Source: an uncultured Actinomycetes bacterium
GTDB lineage: Bacteria > Actinomycetota > Acidimicrobiia > Acidimicrobiales > Microtrichaceae
DNA length: 10,261 nucleotides
Direction of reading: 5' to 3'
Assembly: GCA_903941145.1 (NCBI GenBank)
Contig: CAJANQ010000199.1
Span: forward strand, 1 to 10,261
Part shown: one piece after another, positions 6,428-10,261 of the stretch
Layout of the letters: each line of letters opens with the position of its first letter
Numbering within the stretch: the stretch's first letter is position 1
The notes under the pieces: model-generated
What the model was told of the DNA's origin: nothing
What the model saw: the letters and a program-made list of their open reading frames with translations, nothing else
Databases searched by the model: none
Translations under genes and position numbers: made by a program

Positions 6428-7417
6428 ATGCTCGACGACCGAAAGTCCACCATCCTCAGAGCTGTGGTCCAGCAGTACATCGAGACTGCGCAGCCCGTGG
6501 GATCCTCCGCCGTTGCCGAACGGTCGGACGTCGGCGTCTCCTCGGCCACCGTCCGCAACGACATGACCGTCCTCGAGAAGGACGGCTACCTGGTCCAGCC
6601 CCATACGAGTGCCGGGCGGATCCCCACCGAGAAGGCCTACCGGTTCTTCGTCGACGGTCTGGGCGGCCCGGGCGAGATGAGCCCGACCAACGTGCGCATG
6701 GTGCGGGAGTTCTTCCGCAGCGCCCACGGCGAGATCGAGCAGCGGCTCCGCGAGACCAGCCACCTGCTGTCCACCGTGACCGGCACCGCGGCCATGGTCG
6801 TCTCGGCGCACGCCGAGTCGGTCGCGGTGCGGGCCGTGCAGCTCGTGGACCTGACGCCGCGCACCGTGCTCGCCGTCGCCGTGATGTCGGACGGCACGGT
6901 CGTGAAGCGCTCGCTCGACCTGGCCGACGACCTGGGGGCCGACGAGCTCCCTGCCGCCCAGCAGCTGGTGAACGAGCAGTTCGCCGTGCCGCGGCCGGCC
7001 GCCGGGCCTGCTGCGGCCGCCCCGGGAGGGGCGCTCGCGGCGCGGGCACTCGCCGAGGTGCGCGCCGCGCTCCACGACGAGGGTGACCAGGTGTTCGTCG
7101 ACGGCACCGCCCGCATGGCCGGGTCGTTCGACGCCAAGGAGACCGTCGAGGCAGTCCTCGGGATCCTGGAGCAGCAGTACGTGGTGGTGTCCCTCCTGAA
7201 GGACCTGGTCGACAGCGGCCTGCGTGTTGCCATCGGTTCCGAGACCGGCGTCGAGCCGCTCGCCGAGTGCTCGCTCGTCGTCGCCCCCTACGGCGAGGGC
7301 ACCGACCACACGGGTGCCATCGCGGTGCTGGGCCCGACCCGCATGAACTACCCCGAGACGGTGTCGGCCGTCGCGGTGGTCAGCCAGCGGCTCAACCGGA
7401 TGCTGACCGAGGGCTGA
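6428..7417 (+). CDS. hrcA: Heat-inducible transcription repressor HrcA
   Basis: Repressor of class I heat-shock genes that binds CIRCE elements and whose activity depends on the GroE chaperonin in studied bacteria. It has 329 residues, near the usual 340. The N-terminal winged-helix domain is clear: LDDRKSTILRAVVQQYI (2-18), QPVGSSAVAE (22-31), VSSATVRNDM (37-46), then QPHTSAGRIPTEKAYRFFVD (57-76), the family signature. The remainder is the GAF-like dimerisation domain, ending with GPTRMNYPETVSAV. An Ala/Pro/Gly-rich insert of about 20 residues (encoded near 6985-7035) precedes the helical core. ATG at 6428 is chosen because family proteins begin ML(D/E)xRK. An in-frame GTG at 6419 lies inside the right CIRCE arm and probably upstream of the transcription start. 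One base separates its stop from dnaJ, so the two are probably translationally coupled. Confidence 0.96.
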   Translation: MLDDRKSTILRAVVQQYIETAQPVGSSAVAERSDVGVSSATVRNDMTVLEKDGYLVQPHTSAGRIPTEKAYRFFVDGLGGPGEMSPTNVRMVREFFRSAHGEIEQRLRETSHLLSTVTGTAAMVVSAHAESVAVRAVQLVDLTPRTVLAVAVMSDGTVVKRSLDLADDLGADELPAAQQLVNEQFAVPRPAAGPAAAAPGGALAARALAEVRAALHDEGDQVFVDGTARMAGSFDAKETVEAVLGILEQQYVVVSLLKDLVDSGLRVAIGSETGVEPLAECSLVVAPYGEGTDHTGAIAVLGPTRMNYPETVSAVAVVSQRLNRMLTEG

Positions 7418-7418
7418 C

Positions 7419-8534
7419 GTGTCGCTCTACGACGTCCTCGAGGTCGAACCGTCCGCGTCGGCCGACGACATCAAGAAGTCGTACCGGCGGCTCGCGCGGC
7501 AGTACCACCCGGACGCCAACCCGGGCGACGCCGACGCAGAAGCGCGCTTCAAGGAGGTCGCCGCCGCCTACGAGGTGCTCGGCGACGCCGACAAGCGGGC
7601 CCAGTACGACCAGTACGGCTCGACCGGCGACTTCAACTTCTCCGACCCGTTCGGCTCGGGATCAGGTGGCCTGGGCGACCTGTTCGACGCGTTCTTCGGG
7701 GGCAACCCGTTCGGCGGCGGGGGAGGGCGCGGCCCGTCCGGCCCGCCGCGTGGCCAGGACATCGAGACGAGCGCAGTCATCTCGTTCGCCGAGACCGTCA
7801 CCGGCTGCCACAAGGACATCTCGATCCGGACAGCCGTGGCCTGCGAGGACTGCGGCGCCACCGGGGCCGAGCCTGGGACCCTGGTCGAGGTGTGCCCCGA
7901 CTGCGGCGGTGCCGGCGAGGTCCGGACCGTGCGCCAGACCGTCCTCGGACAGATCGTGGCGGCGTCGCCCTGTCGCCGGTGCAGCGGCCTGGGCGAGATC
8001 GTCCCGAGCCCCTGCGGCACGTGCGGCGGTGCCGGCCGGGTGCGCGAGGACAAGAACCTGATGGTCGACATCCCCGCCGGCGTCGACGAGGGCTCCACGC
8101 TGCGGCTGAGCGGCCAGGGCCCGGTCGGGGTCCGCGGCGGGCCGCCCGGCGACCTGTTCGTCCGCCTGCAGGTCCGCAACGACCCCCGGTTCCACCGTGA
8201 AGGGGTCGACGTCGTGACGCGTGTCCCGGTGGCAATGACACAGGCGGCCCTCGGCGCCACCATCACGATCCCCACGCTGGACGGCGACCACGAGCTGGTC
8301 GTGGCCAAGGGCACCCAGTCGGGCAAGACGGTCCGGCTGCGCCACAGCGGTATGCCGCGGCTGAACGGCAGGGGCCGCGGCGACCTGATCGTCGTGCTCG
8401 ACGTGCTGACGCCGACCGACGTGGACGAGGACCAGTCGGACGCGCTGCGCAAGCTGGCCGAGCTGCGGGGCGAGTCGGTGGACCCGGAGCCCGAGGGCTT
8501 CTTCTCCCGGCTGCGGTCGCGGCTCGCCGACTGA
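7419..8534 (+). CDS. dnaJ: Chaperone protein DnaJ (DnaJ2-type, hrcA operon)
   Basis: Type I J-protein (371 residues) that delivers unfolded substrates to DnaK and stimulates its ATPase. The J domain occupies about 1-67, with the essential HPD at 30-32. A Gly/Phe-rich region (70-112) includes DPFGSGSGG and LGDLFDAFFGG. The zinc domain has all four CxxC pairs (C142/C145, C159/C162, C185/C188, C199/C202), three of them followed by the usual GxG. The C-terminal substrate-binding domains and a short tail ending FFSRLRSRLAD follow. The start is GTG (MSLYDVLEV), one base after the hrcA stop. In many actinobacteria a first dnaJ sits with dnaK-grpE-hspR and a second with hrcA. By position this would be the second copy, though the other copy is not visible here. 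It should be under CIRCE control with hrcA. Confidence 0.96.
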   Translation: MSLYDVLEVEPSASADDIKKSYRRLARQYHPDANPGDADAEARFKEVAAAYEVLGDADKRAQYDQYGSTGDFNFSDPFGSGSGGLGDLFDAFFGGNPFGGGGGRGPSGPPRGQDIETSAVISFAETVTGCHKDISIRTAVACEDCGATGAEPGTLVEVCPDCGGAGEVRTVRQTVLGQIVAASPCRRCSGLGEIVPSPCGTCGGAGRVREDKNLMVDIPAGVDEGSTLRLSGQGPVGVRGGPPGDLFVRLQVRNDPRFHREGVDVVTRVPVAMTQAALGATITIPTLDGDHELVVAKGTQSGKTVRLRHSGMPRLNGRGRGDLIVVLDVLTPTDVDEDQSDALRKLAELRGESVDPEPEGFFSRLRSRLAD

Positions 8535-8562
8535 CCGGCCGTCCGACCGAGCACCACGACAG

Positions 8563-9300
8563 ATGGCCGGGCGACCCGACGACACCGACGCCCCATGGCG
8601 CAGCGCTGCGGCGCAGGTCCTTGTGGACGACCTCGACGCCCCCGGTCTGGGCAGTGACGACGCCCACCACCTGGGCCGTGTGCTCCGGCTCCGCGCCGGT
8701 GCCGAGGTGTGTGCCACCGACGGACAGGGTGGCTGGCGGTCCACCACCTATGCGGGCGGCGACCGTCTCGACCCGGTCGGCGAGGTCTGCCACGAGCCGC
8801 GGCCCGACCCGCTGCTGACCGTGGCGTTCGCACCGGTCAAAGGCGACCGGCCCGAGCTGGTGGTGCAGAAGCTCACCGAGGTGGGCGTGGACCGCATCGT
8901 GCCGCTCGTGGCGGCCCGGTCAGTGGTGCGCTGGGACGGGGACCGCGCTGCCAAGCAGATGGAGCGGCTCCGTCGGGTGGCCCGGGAGGCCAGCGGGCAG
9001 TGTCGACGGCTGTGGCTGCCCGAGGTCGGCCTGGGCACCGATGCGCCACTGACACCGGCTGCGCTGCTGGACGCCCTAGGTGGCGGAGGGACCGTGGTGG
9101 CGGAGCCGGGCGGGGGAGTGCTCGACGCCGGAGCCCGCACCGTGCTGGTCGGCCCGGAGGGCGGATGGTCGCCCGAGGAGCTGGCCGCCGCCGATGCCGG
9201 CGGGGCGGGGCGGTGCACGCTCGGGCCCCACGTGCTGCGGGCCGAGACTGCGGCGATCGTCGCTGGCGCCCTGCTGGTCACGCTGCGTGCCAACGGCTGA
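8563..9300 (+). CDS. rsmE: 16S rRNA (uracil-1498-N3)-methyltransferase RsmE
   Basis: SPOUT-class methyltransferase that uses S-adenosylmethionine to methylate N3 of U1498 in 16S rRNA. It has 245 residues, normal length. The N-terminal PUA-like part has DDAHHLGRVLRLRAGAEV (32-49). Then VQKLTEVGVDRIVPL (101-115) is typical of the family, and the knotted cofactor site shows VLVGPEGGWSPEEL (194-207) and LGPHVLRAETA (220-230). The usual EQ(C/S)GR of the family reads GQCRR at 145-149, so a normally conserved Glu is Gly here. ATG at 8563 lies 28 bases after the dnaJ stop; no strong ribosome binding site is seen. Placement after hrcA-dnaJ is a common actinobacterial arrangement and suggests cotranscription with the heat-shock genes. 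Confidence 0.94.
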   Translation: MAGRPDDTDAPWRSAAAQVLVDDLDAPGLGSDDAHHLGRVLRLRAGAEVCATDGQGGWRSTTYAGGDRLDPVGEVCHEPRPDPLLTVAFAPVKGDRPELVVQKLTEVGVDRIVPLVAARSVVRWDGDRAAKQMERLRRVAREASGQCRRLWLPEVGLGTDAPLTPAALLDALGGGGTVVAEPGGGVLDAGARTVLVGPEGGWSPEELAAADAGGAGRCTLGPHVLRAETAAIVAGALLVTLRANG

Positions 9301-9312
9301 CCACGTTCCGTG

Positions 9313-9342
9313 TTGACCCGGTGACTGGTTCTTTGCCAGCAT
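9313..9342 (+). promoter_or_regulatory. Candidate bldD promoter
   Basis: TTGACC (9313-9318) and CAGCAT (9337-9342) are separated by 18 bases. The -35 matches TTGACA at five of six positions; the -10 keeps only the most conserved A and T. Transcription would begin near 9349 and give a leader of roughly 115 nt that contains the BldD-like operator and several half-sites. Confidence 0.5.
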
Positions 9343-9380
9343 CACTCAGCGTCCACCAAGCGGGCAGATCGCCCCATGGT

Positions 9381-9397
9381 TCACCGGCAACTGGTGA
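9381..9397 (+). repeat. Inverted repeat in the bldD upstream region
   Basis: TCACC (9381-9385) and GGTGA (9393-9397) are exact reverse complements. Inside them a G-T wobble and a G-C pair could extend the RNA stem to 7 pairs around a CAA loop. The arms carry the same TCAC/GTGA words as the operator at 9425-9445, but with a wider spacer (9 rather than 5 bases), so this may be a hairpin or a pair of half-sites. Confidence 0.35.
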
Positions 9398-9424
9398 CTC
9401 ACAGTGGTGGAACTCACGAGCGGC

Positions 9425-9445
9425 CCGGTCACACGGCGTGACCGG
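9425..9445 (+). promoter_or_regulatory. BldD-like operator upstream of bldD
   Basis: Perfect 8-bp inverted repeat CCGGTCAC (9425-9432), five bases, GTGACCGG (9438-9445). The core 9429-9441 fits the published Streptomyces BldD pseudo-palindrome tnACncWgngTnA at every specified position except the central W, which is G here. It sits 20 bases before the bldD ATG, between the likely promoter and the ribosome binding site. Streptomyces BldD represses its own gene, so autoregulation is the simplest reading. Binding by this protein is inferred. Confidence 0.65.
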
Positions 9446-9452
9446 CCGGGCA

Positions 9453-9458
9453 GGAAGG
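9453..9458 (+). promoter_or_regulatory. Ribosome binding site of bldD
   Basis: GGAAGG ends 7 bases before ATG 9466. It is the clearest Shine-Dalgarno sequence in the window and decides for that ATG over the in-frame ATG at 9481. Most other genes here lack a comparable site. Confidence 0.75.
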
Positions 9459-9465
9459 TAGCGAC

Positions 9466-9978
9466 ATGTCCGACGAGACCATGGACGAAGCAGCGCAGGT
9501 GGCCTACGGCAAGGTCGTGGGCGAGCGCCTGCGTGCCATCCGCCGCCAGAAGCGCCTGTCGCTCCAGGACGTCGAGTCTGACTCCGACCAGGAGTTCAAG
9601 GCCTCTGTGCTGGGGGCCTACGAGCGCGGCGAGCGATCGATCTCCGTGCCCCGGCTGCAGCGCCTCGCCCGCTTCTACCGGGTCCCTGTGGACCAGCTGC
9701 TGCCCGGCGAGGACGACCCGGCCGACGCCGAGGGCGCCCGCCGTGACAACGGCCCCGAGGCGGCCCGGATCGACCTGGCCAAGCTCGAGTCCCTGCCCGG
9801 CACCGAGGCCACGATGCTCGCCCGCTACCTGAAGATGATCCAGGTGCAGCGGGGCGACTTCAACGGCCGCGTGCTGACCATCCGTCGTGACGACGTCCGT
9901 GCCATCGCCTGCATCCTGGGTGTGGGCGAGGAGGCGGCGGACGAGCGCCTCGACGAGCTGGGCCTGCGCTCCGCCTGA
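9466..9978 (+). CDS. bldD: BldD-family developmental regulator, probably c-di-GMP responsive
   Basis: DNA-binding regulator of 170 residues, close to Streptomyces BldD in length and layout. In Streptomyces a tetramer of c-di-GMP holds two BldD monomers together and so represses sporulation genes. The N-terminal HTH domain (about 15-81) has GERLRAIRRQKRLSLQDVE (19-37), KASVLGAYERGERSISVPRLQRLARFY (45-71) and VPVDQLLPG (73-81), very like BldD. A variable linker (82-101) leads to the C-terminal domain with IDLAKLESLPG (102-112) and QVQRGDFNGRVLTIRRDD (126-143). The c-di-GMP signature of BldD is RGD-X8-RQDD; here it is RGD (129-131), eight residues, RRDD (140-143), so one Gln is Arg. A BldD-like operator and a dense set of half-sites lie upstream. 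Whether this organism differentiates is unknown; the regulon could concern other functions. Confidence 0.88.
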   Translation: MSDETMDEAAQVAYGKVVGERLRAIRRQKRLSLQDVESDSDQEFKASVLGAYERGERSISVPRLQRLARFYRVPVDQLLPGEDDPADAEGARRDNGPEAARIDLAKLESLPGTEATMLARYLKMIQVQRGDFNGRVLTIRRDDVRAIACILGVGEEAADERLDELGLRSA

Positions 9979-10043
9979 GCCGGCGACCGACGCTCATGAC
10001 CGCGGCCTTCCGGCCCAAAAAGTTCTGACCGTGCCGACGCGCA

Positions 10044-10055
10044 CGTCACTTGACG
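10044..10055 (+). repeat. Short palindrome upstream of the last gene
   Basis: CGTCA (10044-10048), CT, TGACG (10051-10055): perfect 5-bp arms just upstream of the -10-like CAGACT and the ATG at 10071. Its position would suit an operator. No known regulator is assigned, and a repeat this short could be chance. Confidence 0.35.
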
Positions 10056-10058
10056 GAG

Positions 10059-10064
10059 CAGACT
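10059..10064 (+). promoter_or_regulatory. Candidate -10 box for the last gene
   Basis: CAGACT followed by 6 bases and then ATG 10071, the spacing expected of a leaderless actinobacterial transcript. The nearest -35 candidate (CCGACG, 10034-10039) is weak and 19 bases away. A GGAG at 10055-10058 could instead serve as a distant ribosome binding site (12-base spacing). The rest of the gap after bldD (9979-10058) holds no gene. Confidence 0.3.
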
Positions 10065-10070
10065 GAACCC

Positions 10071-10261
10071 ATGACCACGCCCTCATCCCCCGACGTCGCA
10101 GCACCGCGACGGGCCCGAGCGTCCCTGCGCCTCGCGCTGGTCACGTTCGTCCTCGGCGTCGCCACCGTCGTGGCGACCGGGACCGGCGTGACCGTCGCCG
10201 GCGCCGCCGTGCTGGAGCCGCCGACCTCGGACACCACGTCCACCTCGTCGACCACGACGAC
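10071..10261 (+). CDS. Start of a membrane-anchored or secreted protein (truncated by window end)
   Basis: An open frame from ATG 10071 runs off the end of the window; 63 codons are visible and there is no stop. The product has a short N-terminus with basic residues (RRARASLR, 13-20), a hydrophobic segment at about 21-48 (LALVTFVLGVATVVATG and onward), then EPPTSD and a Ser/Thr run (52-63). This fits a signal anchor or secretion signal followed by a flexible extracytoplasmic linker, a common start for actinobacterial cell-wall enzymes. The Ala-Gly-Ala-Ala-Val-Leu stretch at 43-48 could hold a signal peptidase site. The frame follows bldD on the same strand, 92 bases later. I cannot name the family because the domain part lies outside the window. 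Confidence 0.65.
   Translation, partial: MTTPSSPDVAAPRRARASLRLALVTFVLGVATVVATGTGVTVAGAAVLEPPTSDTTSTSSTTT

Noticed and set aside
6227..7309. A 360-codon minus-strand frame opposite hrcA
   Set aside because: It is antisense to a clear HrcA gene, His/Gly/Asp-rich, and has no recognisable domain or start signals.
7568..8833. A 421-codon minus-strand frame opposite dnaJ and rsmE
   Set aside because: It spans two well-supported genes on the other strand and has shadow composition (Ser/Arg/Pro/Thr).
9325..9339. CTGG...CCAG hairpin after rsmE as a terminator
   Set aside because: The stem is 4 bp with a 7-base loop and no T-tract, and it overlaps the likely bldD promoter spacer.
10004..10015. GGCC-TTCC-GGCC hairpin after bldD as a terminator
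   Set aside because: The stem is only 4 bp and is followed by an A-run on the plus strand, not T. It does not fit an intrinsic terminator for bldD.
10046..10255. Short minus-strand frame at the right end
   Set aside because: It is antisense to the open plus-strand frame, which has a signal-anchor pattern and an upstream -10-like box.
1..10261. A defence system, mobile element, CRISPR array or biosynthetic cluster
   Set aside because: Every substantial coding region except the 148-residue protein and the truncated last gene belongs to a conserved core family in a conserved order. No transposase, integrase, repeat array or tRNA was seen.

Overview
The window is GC-rich, gene-dense bacterial chromosome. 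Its gene content and order (comEA-comEC-holA, convergent rpsT, then lepA, hrcA-dnaJ-rsmE and a BldD-type regulator) point to an actinobacterium (Actinomycetota). BldD is essentially an actinobacterial family, and the hrcA-dnaJ-rsmE order also occurs in mycobacteria. An early-branching class such as Acidimicrobiia is possible, but that is a guess. GC content, GTG starts and tightly abutting genes are uniform across the window, and nothing looks recently transferred. There is no mobile element, CRISPR array, tRNA or rRNA.

Layout. (1) 1-4034, plus strand: a DNA-uptake and replication operon. It holds comEA (5' end possibly outside the window), comEC, an unrecognised 148-residue protein whose start overlaps the comEC stop, and holA (DNA polymerase III delta). 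The last three are coupled by 4-nt and 1-nt overlaps. (2) 4035-4111: two perfect inverted repeats between the convergent genes holA and rpsT, probably terminators. (3) 4112-4378, minus strand: rpsT (ribosomal protein S20), with a good promoter about 60-90 bp upstream. (4) 4563-6359: lepA, divergent from rpsT. (5) 6399-9300: the heat-shock operon hrcA-dnaJ-rsmE, preceded by a clear CIRCE operator that covers the -10 box, so HrcA should repress its own operon. (6) 9301-9978: a BldD-like regulator. Its 165-bp upstream region holds a likely promoter, a near-consensus BldD operator and a dense cluster of TCAC/GTGA half-sites, so autoregulation is likely. Its C-terminal domain keeps the c-di-GMP-binding signature in slightly altered form (RGD-X8-RRDD). 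(7) 10071 to the end: the beginning of a membrane-anchored or secreted protein with a Ser/Thr-rich stretch after its hydrophobic segment.

Most of this is conserved housekeeping sequence. The points worth a second look are the ComEC C-terminus, which has lost the usual metallo-beta-lactamase metal motif; the unknown protein between comEC and holA; and the BldD ortholog with its cluster of operator half-sites. I found no sign of a new defence system, mobile system or biosynthetic system.
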